The notes under the pieces are model-generated. The model was not told the DNA's origin. It searched no databases and saw only the letters and a list, made by a program, of their open reading frames with translations. The position numbers were made by a program, and so were the translations under genes. 13,504 bases of DNA from Erysipelotrichaceae bacterium (GTDB taxonomy: Bacteria; Bacillota_I; Bacilli_A; Erysipelotrichales; Erysipelotrichaceae). The DNA lies in contig JAFWKS010000404.1 in the NCBI GenBank assembly GCA_017511325.1, forward strand, positions 1 through 13,504, written 5' to 3'. Each line of letters starts with the position of its first letter. The first letter of the stretch is position 1. Shown one piece after another: positions 6,241 to 13,504 of this stretch.

Positions 6241-6266
6241 CTATACATAAAAGAAAGGAGAAAAAG

Positions 6267-9200
6267 ATGAAACTATTCAGAAAGTATATGCTGACGCTTA
6301 TGGCACTCTTGCTGTGCATAACCAATTTCACAATAAAAGTTGCCGCAGAAGACGAAGAGATCATTCCTGAAGAAGAGCCTTCGTATACGGCAGCATATAT
6401 ATTCGTTTCAGACGATGAATCAAAACTGCCTGATGAAGTCCTGGCATTATTGCCTGAAACAAAAACGGATCTCAAAAAAGGTGACGTCATCAAAAACGAA
6501 CCACTGGACAATGTCGAAACGGACGATACAGTCTACAGTTTCCAAGGCTGGTCGATCGAAGAGTATACGATCGAAGACTCGGACGTCGAGTTCATCGGAA
6601 CCTGGGCAAAAAAGGCCAAAGAGGTCGAAGCCACTGAGCCCGTTGAGCTTGAAGACGAAAAAGAGGACGGAAACAAGGATGAAGAAAAGCTGATAACCAT
6701 CAGTTATCGTTTTGTCGAACAGAGCGTAAAAGACGGCGTGGGCAATCTTCCTGACAGTGTAAAGAAACTGCTGCCGGAAGACAGTTATGAAAAAGCAGAC
6801 GCCGAACATAACCCGCCAGAACTGTCCGAAACAAGCATCGACGGCTACAACTTTACCGGCTGGGAAAGAGTCGACATCAAAAACAGTGATATCGTTTTTT
6901 ATGGCGTCTGGGAAAACACTAATCCTAAAAAAGAAGAAGAAACAGTAATTCGACTGAGAAAAGTTGCGGGTTCCGTTCATTTCAGCTTCGGTGGACACTG
7001 GGATGTTCCTAACGGCATCGGCTATGTAGGCACACACGCTTTCCTGCTTGATGGCACGCAGGCATACTGTATCGAACCGTACAACCCGATGAACTGGGAA
7101 GAAGCTGAAGCCGGAACACTTAACTATAATCCGGACGGCACCATGTCAGGCAAAGTCGCCGATATCATCGTTATGGGCGAAACGAACGAAGTACCTAATG
7201 GCCATATTCAGGCGGCCGTGTTCAACGCACTGAACAATACTTCATACGGCGGAGCAGATTGCCAGCCCGACTACTGGGCATATGACGCAGACGGATGGGA
7301 TACCTGGATCAACACTTTTGCAGCAGCTGACGGAAGCCAGTCTCTTGCGACGTACGGAGGCAAAACGCCGAAGGCCGGCTATCTGAGGATCTACAAGACC
7401 TCAACTAAAGCCAATATGACCAACAGCAATGCCCTGTATTCTTTGGCAGGAGCAGAGTATGGCGTATACCGTTCGCTGTCTGACGCACAGAATGATACGA
7501 GCAGAGTTACGACTCTGACTACAGGATCCAACGGATATTCAAGTTCCTGGGAAACAAGAAATGCCGGAACGTATTACGTCAAGGAACTTAAGGCAGGAAC
7601 CGGATTCAAACTGGATACGAATATCTATACCGCGAATGTATCGCTGGGAAGCACCGCAACCGTCACTTCTAAAGAAGAACCTTTGCTCGACCCGAGCGGC
7701 GTCTCGCTGTACAAATACAACGAGAGAACAGGCAGGGTATACGGATATGACAAGTATCTCGACGAAGCCGAGTTTACGGTAAGATACTACGACACATATT
7801 CCAATACCGATGTCTTAAACGGCAGAAGTCCGAAATTTACATGGGTATTCAAAGCAGAATTTGTCACCATCGACGGAGTGCAGGAGGCTCAGGTTTTGTT
7901 CAATACGGACCATCTGGTCTCTGCAACCGATAGAGATACCTTCAATGAAGAAGGCAGTCTTTTGTTCCCTTTAGGTACGATAACGATCGAAGAGACCAGG
8001 GCACCTGAAGGATTTGCGAAGGATCCTAACATCTATTTCGGCCATTCGACCGAAGTTGACGGCCATGCGCTGTTTGAGCTTGAAACCGGCACAGACTGGC
8101 TGGATGTCGACAACCTCGATATGACGCAGCGCGAAGAGATGCAGACCATCACCATCAATATCCAGAAAAAGGATAAGGAAACAGGCCTGGCTGAAGCGCA
8201 GGGCCTAGAAGATCTCTCAGGCGCAAAATTCGAGATACGATACTACGATCCTGAAACCGAACAGAAATATCTGGTCGGCACCGTCACAACTGACGCGCAG
8301 GGCAAGGCATCGCTGTCTAAGGACATCGTCGGCGATTTCGATGGCGAAGATCTCACATGCGGTACATACTACATCAAGGAAATCGAAAGCCCTGACGGCT
8401 ATCAGCTGTATCCGGGCGAGGTCGTTCTTGAAGTGGCACCGGACAGATATGTTGTCGAACCGGAAGAAGTCGAATTCGATGCCACACCTGAAAGCATCAA
8501 TACTGCGCACTTTGATTTGTCCTATGAACATACAAATATCTATATCCGCGGCGGTTTTACACTGACCAAACACGATATAGACTTCATGGAAAACAGACCG
8601 CAGGGCGATGCGACAAACCTTACCACCACATACGAAGTCATTTCGCTCAATGATAAGGACAAGGTCGTCGATTTCAACCTTGACGGCGTTGAAGACAAAG
8701 AAAATGAAGTGTTCTCTTACAATGAGACCTGCTTCAGATTCACGACTGACAGCGAAGGCAAATACAGTTCAATAGACAGACTGCTGCCTGAAGGTAAATA
8801 CCGCATCGTGGAAGTCGAATCTCCGACAGGCTACCTTGTAGAAGGCAACACCAAATCAAGAGATTTTGAAATCACTTATGACGGCCAGATCATCGATCTT
8901 GATGACGAAGAATACAATGACTTACTTACCGAGCAGCCGATCAGAGGCGGAGTGAAGATCGCCAAGCGCGACTTTGAATCCGAACAGAATTCAGCCTTGG
9001 GCGGCGCATCAGTAGGCAATGCCTATGTACAGATCATCAACCGTTCGATCAACCCGGTCGCTATACACACCGATGAAGGGATAATCGAAGTTCAGGTCGG
9101 CGGTGTCATTCCGACCAGCGAAGGCAAAAAGAAAGTGGTCGTTGATAAATATACAGGCGAGGAGCAGGAATACACGGGCATCACCAATGAAGACGGCATC

Positions 9201-12200
9201 CTGGAACTTTCTGACGATTATCTGCCGTATGGCACATACGACTACGTCGAAATAGTTCCGCCTACAGGCTATCTGAAACTGAATGATCCGAGTGTTGAAA
9301 ACCTCGTCGGCAGTTTCAGGATCAGAGAAGACAAGGTGATCATTGAAAAGATAACTCTGGAAGATGAAGCCTTATTCAACCATGTAACAAGAGGAGATTT
9401 CGAGATCCGCAAGATCGATGCTGAAAGTCAGGATCTGATGGCAGGCATTGAATTCTCGATCGAATCGGTTACAACAGGCGAGAAGCACTACTTCACGACT
9501 GATGAAAACGGCTACTATTCATCCGCAAGTTCATGGAATCTGCACAGTTATGATACCAATGGCGGTACAGCCGAAAGCGGTATGTGGTTCGGCGATTACA
9601 TCATGGATGGTGAAGATGAATACAACCAGAGCGTTCCGGTCAATGACAGTTTAGGCGCTCTGCCTTACGATACTTATCTGATCAAGGAAATCAGAGGCGA
9701 AAACAACATCGGCAAGCAGATGTACAAAGGCTACGTCATCATCAGACGCAATAATGTCTTGGTTTCGATCAACAACGTTGAAAACGTCAATATCGAACTC
9801 AAGACCACAGCGACAAGCGGTGTTGAAAACAGCCTGATGCCTAAGTTTGTTCCGTCGACTAAAGATACCAAGATCATTGATACTGTCGAATACAGAAATC
9901 TGCGCACATCTCCTGCAACGGAATACACGCTGGTTACGATACTGATGGATAAGAATACCGGCATGCAGGTCAAGGATATGGACGGCAATCCTGTTCAGGC
10001 TGAAAAGACTTTTGAACCGGCCAGCGCAAGCGGCACGATCAAGACCGAAATGATCCTGAACATGGAAAACCTTGAAGAAGGAATCGACGCTGTCGTATTC
10101 GAATTCCTGTATGAAGACGGTGAACTGGCGGCTCAGCATGCCGATCTTGATGATGAGGCACAGACCGTCGCGATCCCGGGCTTAAAGACAACGGCGACAG
10201 ACAACAACACTGAAGCCCATGTCGGCCAGCTTGGCGAGATCACCGTAACGGATATCGTCAGATATTCAAAACTGCAGGTCAATCGCGTTTATACAATTAC
10301 CGGCAAACTGATGGACAAGGATACAGGCGAAGCCGTGCTCGACGAGCAGGGCAACGAACTGACCGATGAAGTGACATTCAGAGCCAGACAGTCCGAAGGC
10401 GAAGTAGAACTGACATTCAGTTTCAAAGTCGAGGAACATGGCCACTCATATGTTGCTTTTGAGGAACTGATCTATGAAGAAGATGTCTATGCAGTCCATG
10501 CCGATCTCGATGATGAAGATCAGAGCGTACACTATCCTGCCATTTCAACTCAGGCAAGAAGCAACGGTGTACAGAATGTTCTGGCAAAAGAAGATGCTGT
10601 CATCATCGATACCATTTACTACACCAATCTTTCTCCGCTGCACGAATATACCGTCAACGGAAAACTGATGGATAAGGCAACCGGCGAAGCTGTAAAGGAT
10701 GAAGAAGGAAACGTCATTACAGGAACAGCAACCTTCACTCCTGAAGCCGATGAAGGCTCGGTCGATGTCGAGTTCAGACTCGATGCATCGAAGCTTTCGG
10801 GCCACAAGCTGGTTTGCTACGAAAGACTATACTATGAAGACTTTGAACTGGTGGTTCATGAAGACCTCGAAGATGAGGAAGAAACTCTCTGGATCCCGGA
10901 GATCAAGACCTTAGCTCATGCCGAAGAAAAGGATGAAGAAGGAAACTTCTACAAGAACATCCTGCTCGATACGGAAGCTGTTCTGATCGATACCGTGGAA
11001 TACAGGATGCTTCAGCCGGATCACGAATATGTTCTGAAAGCCAGATTATACGATAAGGAAACTCAAGAGATCCTCAAGGATGAAGAAGGAAACGACATTG
11101 TCGTAACCAGGAGTTTCACGGCAGAAGAGGAAAATGGCACTGTCGATGTCGAATTCAAGTTCGATACCACACAGTTAGCTCACCACAATCTCACAGCCTA
11201 CGAAGTCATGTTTGAAGGTCAGGCCGAAATTGCCAAGCATGAAGATGCGGATGATTCAGATCAGACAGTGGAAATCGTTCCACCGGAGATCAAGACAACA
11301 GCCCTTAACAAAGACGAAGAAAAAACGGCCCCGTTCGGTTCGATCACTTTGATCGACAGAGTGGAATACCGCAGCGTCAAATCAGGGCGTGAATACATCC
11401 TTAAAGGAAGTCTCATGTACAAGGACGGCGAACCGGTCTATGACAAGGACGGCGAAGAGGTTACAGGTGAAATAACCTTTACTCCGGAAACACGCAACGG
11501 TGAAGTCGATATGCCTTTCAGCTTCAACTATCTGGATTTCGAGAATACCGAAATGGTCGTATTTGAAGACCTTTATATCGGAAACATCCTGGTAGCGGAA
11601 CATGAAGACCTCGAAGATGAAGATCAGAGCATCGAACTCGTTTTACCGAAACTCAGCACCCTGGCAACCGATGAAAACGGTGAAAGGCTGGCTGTAAAGG
11701 ACCATCAGGTCAATATCATAGACACAATCTCGTATGAAGACCTTAACGTCGATAACGAATACACGATCATCGGAAGGCTCTACAACAAGGAGACTGAAGA
11801 GATCCTCAAGAATGAAGATGGCGAAGAATATATCGTCGAAAAGACCTTCAAGCCTTTGACAAGGGATGGAGAGATCACTCTTGAATTTGAAATCGACGGT
11901 TCGGACCTCGACTACGAAAACCATCTTGTCGTCTTTGAAAAACTGTATCTCTGGGATATAGAGATCACAGATCACGAAGATGCTCAAGATGAAGATCAGA
12001 CGATCGAATTCTACAAGCCTGAGATCGCGACCACGGCTTATGACAACAACGGAAAACTCACTGCCGCAAAAGACAAGGCCGTCAAGGATACGCAGATCCA
12101 GAACAAGGATAAGATCGCCATTCTCGATTCCGAGATGATCTTCAGAGACAGTGTCGAATATAAATATCTCGATACACAGGAAACCTATGTCATTAAGGGC

Positions 12201-12983
12201 ATCCTGATGAACAAAACCAAAGAAGGTCCGCTACTGGTCAATGGCGAGACAGTTGAAAGCAAAGTCGAATTCATGCCGCCTGTACATTCAGGCATGATCG
12301 ACGTTGAATTCACGTTCGACGGCTCATATCTTGCTCCGGAAGATGCCGATGTGATCGTCTTTGAAACTTTATATCTCAAGAAAGTCACAGAGGCTGAAGA
12401 AGAGGGACAGGAACCTGACATCGAACTGATTGAACTCGCTGACCACGAGGATACTGAAGACGAAGCCCAGTGGATTCACATCTACTACGAAAAGCCGGTC
12501 TTAAAGACCACGGCATCTTTCGCTAACGGCAAGAAGGATCAGGCATCCGGCGGCAAAGCCACGATCGTCGATACGATCGAATATTCAGGCCTTGATACAA
12601 ACCTGGAATACACCGTAAAAGGCGTGCTCGTCAGCAAAAATGATCAGAAGACCATTGAAACCGGCGAGATCACCTTCAAACCGGAAACCAGGGACGGCAA
12701 GGTCACAATGTCCTTTACCGTAGATTCAAGCGGGTGGGGCAACAAAGAGACAGTTGTCTTCGAGGAACTTTACAGAACCCGTGACGGCCGGCTCGAAGCC
12801 ACCCACAAGGATATTGGCGATAGAGGTCAGACTGTATCATTCTACGATCCTACACGCAGGCTGTATCGCATCGTCAACACCGGCGCAGGCAAAGCAGTAG
12901 TAATTGCCGTACCGATGCTGGCTCTGGCGTGCATTGCGCTGCTGATCGTTCTTTTCAGGAAAGAAGAAGATGAACAGTATTGA
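6267..12983 (+). CDS. Giant surface adhesin: SHIRT-like, thioester, six SpaA/Cna-B and eight VaFE/TQ ester-bond domains (2238 aa)
   Basis: A secreted, membrane- or wall-anchored stalked adhesin. The start has AGAAAGGAG at 6252-6260. The signal peptide ends near AA/EDE (about residue 27). Two SHIRT-like modules lie at about 38-116 and 142-217 (pattern Y-x-F-V ... LP ... LLP ... F-x-GW ... GTW). A thioester domain (about 232-365) has Cys268 in AYCIEP and Gln315 in HIQAAVF, the Cys-Gln pair expected to form an internal thioester that can bond host targets. Six prealbumin-like SpaA/Cna-B modules at about 371-1176 carry the isopeptide Lys ... Glu signature (Lys377/Glu440, Lys483/Glu576, Lys634 or 635/Glu705, Lys768/Glu849, Lys900/Glu995, Lys1049/Glu1141). 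Eight VaFE/TQ repeats fill 1177-2193. The C-terminus has IVNTG (2202-2206), a TM helix (2209-2230) and an acidic tail RKEEDEQY: a sorting-signal shape without LPXTG. No sortase gene is in the window. Domain names follow established families; boundaries are by eye. Confidence 0.93.
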   Translation: MKLFRKYMLTLMALLLCITNFTIKVAAEDEEIIPEEEPSYTAAYIFVSDDESKLPDEVLALLPETKTDLKKGDVIKNEPLDNVETDDTVYSFQGWSIEEYTIEDSDVEFIGTWAKKAKEVEATEPVELEDEKEDGNKDEEKLITISYRFVEQSVKDGVGNLPDSVKKLLPEDSYEKADAEHNPPELSETSIDGYNFTGWERVDIKNSDIVFYGVWENTNPKKEEETVIRLRKVAGSVHFSFGGHWDVPNGIGYVGTHAFLLDGTQAYCIEPYNPMNWEEAEAGTLNYNPDGTMSGKVADIIVMGETNEVPNGHIQAAVFNALNNTSYGGADCQPDYWAYDADGWDTWINTFAAADGSQSLATYGGKTPKAGYLRIYKTSTKANMTNSNALYSLAGAEYGVYRSLSDAQNDTSRVTTLTTGSNGYSSSWETRNAGTYYVKELKAGTGFKLDTNIYTANVSLGSTATVTSKEEPLLDPSGVSLYKYNERTGRVYGYDKYLDEAEFTVRYYDTYSNTDVLNGRSPKFTWVFKAEFVTIDGVQEAQVLFNTDHLVSATDRDTFNEEGSLLFPLGTITIEETRAPEGFAKDPNIYFGHSTEVDGHALFELETGTDWLDVDNLDMTQREEMQTITINIQKKDKETGLAEAQGLEDLSGAKFEIRYYDPETEQKYLVGTVTTDAQGKASLSKDIVGDFDGEDLTCGTYYIKEIESPDGYQLYPGEVVLEVAPDRYVVEPEEVEFDATPESINTAHFDLSYEHTNIYIRGGFTLTKHDIDFMENRPQGDATNLTTTYEVISLNDKDKVVDFNLDGVEDKENEVFSYNETCFRFTTDSEGKYSSIDRLLPEGKYRIVEVESPTGYLVEGNTKSRDFEITYDGQIIDLDDEEYNDLLTEQPIRGGVKIAKRDFESEQNSALGGASVGNAYVQIINRSINPVAIHTDEGIIEVQVGGVIPTSEGKKKVVVDKYTGEEQEYTGITNEDGILELSDDYLPYGTYDYVEIVPPTGYLKLNDPSVENLVGSFRIREDKVIIEKITLEDEALFNHVTRGDFEIRKIDAESQDLMAGIEFSIESVTTGEKHYFTTDENGYYSSASSWNLHSYDTNGGTAESGMWFGDYIMDGEDEYNQSVPVNDSLGALPYDTYLIKEIRGENNIGKQMYKGYVIIRRNNVLVSINNVENVNIELKTTATSGVENSLMPKFVPSTKDTKIIDTVEYRNLRTSPATEYTLVTILMDKNTGMQVKDMDGNPVQAEKTFEPASASGTIKTEMILNMENLEEGIDAVVFEFLYEDGELAAQHADLDDEAQTVAIPGLKTTATDNNTEAHVGQLGEITVTDIVRYSKLQVNRVYTITGKLMDKDTGEAVLDEQGNELTDEVTFRARQSEGEVELTFSFKVEEHGHSYVAFEELIYEEDVYAVHADLDDEDQSVHYPAISTQARSNGVQNVLAKEDAVIIDTIYYTNLSPLHEYTVNGKLMDKATGEAVKDEEGNVITGTATFTPEADEGSVDVEFRLDASKLSGHKLVCYERLYYEDFELVVHEDLEDEEETLWIPEIKTLAHAEEKDEEGNFYKNILLDTEAVLIDTVEYRMLQPDHEYVLKARLYDKETQEILKDEEGNDIVVTRSFTAEEENGTVDVEFKFDTTQLAHHNLTAYEVMFEGQAEIAKHEDADDSDQTVEIVPPEIKTTALNKDEEKTAPFGSITLIDRVEYRSVKSGREYILKGSLMYKDGEPVYDKDGEEVTGEITFTPETRNGEVDMPFSFNYLDFENTEMVVFEDLYIGNILVAEHEDLEDEDQSIELVLPKLSTLATDENGERLAVKDHQVNIIDTISYEDLNVDNEYTIIGRLYNKETEEILKNEDGEEYIVEKTFKPLTRDGEITLEFEIDGSDLDYENHLVVFEKLYLWDIEITDHEDAQDEDQTIEFYKPEIATTAYDNNGKLTAAKDKAVKDTQIQNKDKIAILDSEMIFRDSVEYKYLDTQETYVIKGILMNKTKEGPLLVNGETVESKVEFMPPVHSGMIDVEFTFDGSYLAPEDADVIVFETLYLKKVTEAEEEGQEPDIELIELADHEDTEDEAQWIHIYYEKPVLKTTASFANGKKDQASGGKATIVDTIEYSGLDTNLEYTVKGVLVSKNDQKTIETGEITFKPETRDGKVTMSFTVDSSGWGNKETVVFEELYRTRDGRLEATHKDIGDRGQTVSFYDPTRRLYRIVNTGAGKAVVIAVPMLALACIALLIVLFRKEEDEQY
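9795..12845 (+). repeat. Eight tandem VaFE / Thr-Gln ester-bond repeats in the adhesin
   Basis: Residues 1177-2193 hold eight diverged repeats of about 119-128 residues (the seventh about 158). Each has T-x-A at its start, a D-x-[VI]-x-Y strand, an E-Y-x-[LIV] strand, an [VA]-x-[FY]-E-x-[LM] core and H-x-D-x-x-D...Q near the end. Candidate ester Thr/Gln pairs are 1180/1299, 1308/1419, 1548/1666, 1677/1787, 1798/1911, 1922/2068 and 2081/2188, with Glu at 1279, 1399, 1519, 1646, 1767, 1891, 2033, 2166. Repeat 3 has Glu1539 where Gln is expected. In this family the Thr-Gln ester stiffens the stalk. The repeats are diverged enough in DNA that recent tandem duplication is not evident. Confidence 0.88.
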
Positions 12984-13395
12984 AAAACTTAAAAGAGTTT
13001 CTGGGCACCTGGGTGCCCAGAACTCTGTAAAGGCATTTCAGATCTTTGTCTATATAGTTCAGATCGCTGTAACCGTGTTCCTGTATCTGCTTCTTTCAGG
13101 ACACATCTTCAGCGGTCTGTTCAACGACTATTTCAGCAATGCTTCTACAGAGGTATTCAGATATCTGTTTATTACGGCGATGATCCTGATCATAGTCATC
13201 ATCTGCATCCTGCAGATGAGAAAAGGCGGGCCGACGATGATTCTGCCTCTGGCATTTCTGATCACCGGAGCGGCCTGCTACAGACATCAGCAGGTAGACG
13301 AAATGATACTTTACTCAATAGCGTATATAATTGTGGGGGTGATCAACGTACTGTTGAACAACCTTCCAATCAACAACAAAATTCAAGAGGCCTAG
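12970..13395 (+). CDS. Small four-TM membrane protein overlapping the adhesin stop (141 aa)
   Basis: Not recognised. The start codon lies 14 nt inside the end of the adhesin gene (stop 12981-12983), in another frame, with AGGAAAG at 12957-12963 as ribosome binding site, so translation is probably coupled to the adhesin. Hydrophobic helices lie at about 23-45, 63-84, 89-105 and 112-131, with short loops (ILQMRKGGP between the second and third). There is no signal peptide and no catalytic motif I can name. Codons 11-17 (SGHLGAQ) are written by the palindromic repeat at 13000-13021, so the repeat adds residues to the protein and would fold as a hairpin in the mRNA just after the start. Position after a cell-surface protein suggests an export, anchoring or assembly helper, which is inference only. 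Confidence 0.8.
   Translation: MNSIEKLKRVSGHLGAQNSVKAFQIFVYIVQIAVTVFLYLLLSGHIFSGLFNDYFSNASTEVFRYLFITAMILIIVIICILQMRKGGPTMILPLAFLITGAACYRHQQVDEMILYSIAYIIVGVINVLLNNLPINNKIQEA
13000..13021. repeat. Palindromic repeat, copy 2 (inverted relative to copy 1)
   Basis: Core CTGGGCACCTGGGTGCCCAG at 13001-13020 is the exact reverse complement of the core at 1471-1490, and one matching base extends it on each side. Arms pair over 9 bp around a central TG; with one bulged T, pairing continues (AGAGTT/AACTCT). Unlike copy 1 it lies within a coding sequence, close to its start. Confidence 0.9.
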
Positions 13396-13403
13396 CGCCT
13401 CTT
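13385..13403 (+). other. Hairpin over the last stop codon
   Basis: AAGAGGC (13385-13391) pairs perfectly with GCCTCTT (13397-13403); the loop CTAGC contains the TAG stop of the 141-aa gene. No T-run follows (next bases CATATG), so it is a weak terminator at best; an mRNA 3'-end or processing hairpin is possible. Confidence 0.5.
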
Positions 13404-13408
13404 CATAT

Positions 13409-13497
13409 GCGGCCATCTGGCGATTGTCGGGTCTCCTTTGCGCTTCGGCGTGTGTTCTTGCCTGACATTCGAGTTCGATTCTCGAAGGCTGCTTTTT
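13409..13497 (+). ncRNA. Candidate tRNA-like structured RNA near the window edge
   Basis: Helix GCGGCC/GGCTGC (13409-13414 with 13487-13492, one G-T pair) closes two arms. One arm is TGTCGGG/CCTGACA (13425-13431 with 13461-13467) with an inner CGC-TTCG-GCG hairpin at 13441-13450. The other is TTCGAG/CTCGAA with loop TTCGATT (13468-13486), which matches a tRNA T arm exactly and abuts the closing helix, as T arm and acceptor do in tRNA. No ordinary D arm or anticodon arm can be drawn and no CCA follows; TTTTT at 13493-13497 would terminate it. The topology (acceptor, stemless D-like segment, long stem, T arm) recalls the tRNA-like domain of tmRNA, but no tag-coding region is present. A tRNA remnant used as an integration site is an alternative. 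Confidence 0.45.
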
Positions 13498-13504
13498 AAA
13501 ATCA

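Noticed and set aside
9651..10139. 162-aa minus-strand open frame inside the adhesin
   Set aside because: Mirrors well-conserved repeat domains on the + strand; no independent evidence of coding.
13409..13493. Ordinary tRNA, including long-variable-arm or selenocysteine tRNA
   Set aside because: The T arm and acceptor fit, but no D stem and no anticodon stem-loop with a readable anticodon can be drawn.

Overview
The window looks like a surface-export and adhesion locus of a Gram-positive bacterium, probably Bacillota. Evidence: strong AGGAGG-type ribosome binding sites, a secreted lipoprotein, and a giant wall or membrane-anchored protein with SHIRT-like, thioester, SpaA/Cna-B and VaFE/TQ domains. 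A gut or oral lineage such as Erysipelotrichia or Clostridia is plausible from that repertoire, but I cannot fix the taxon from sequence alone. TGA is used as a stop codon.

Layout. (1) 1-1133: the 3' three quarters of a secY (5' end outside the window) followed directly by a very short secE. This pairing differs from the usual Bacillota arrangement (secY in the ribosomal spc operon, secE beside nusG) and suggests a second, dedicated translocon. A perfect but orphaned Shine-Dalgarno follows secE. (2) 1145-1414, minus strand: a small unrecognised gene whose promoter geometry predicts a leaderless mRNA. (3) 1415-1711: intergenic region with a near-perfect 26-bp palindrome and a strong intrinsic terminator just upstream of the next operon. 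(4) 1712-4624: three tightly packed genes: a small basic-tailed cytosolic protein and two single-pass membrane proteins, each with a large charged cytosolic part and an extracytoplasmic part. I recognise none of them. (5) 4651-5887: a sigma-A-like promoter and a lipoprotein with a PASTA-like domain, a Ser/Asn/Thr/Gln linker, and an extracellular C2H2 zinc-finger-like motif flanked by short repeats. (6) 5888-6266: 379 nt with no ATG on the + strand, several perfect helices and two tandem terminators; a structured RNA or leader that I cannot assign to a known family. (7) 6267-12983: a 2238-residue surface adhesin. (8) 12970-13395: a small four-helix membrane protein overlapping the adhesin stop. 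(9) 13385-13504: a hairpin over the stop codon and a compact tRNA-like fold ending in a T-run.

How the parts may work together (inference): SecY/SecE could export the adhesin and perhaps the lipoprotein; the three-gene operon and the last membrane protein could be assembly or export partners; the leaders with terminators could switch expression. Two identical 22-bp near-palindromes in inverted orientation lie at 1470-1491 and 13000-13021 and bracket almost everything except secY/secE. They are either operators or recombination sites, and are the most unusual DNA-level signal here.
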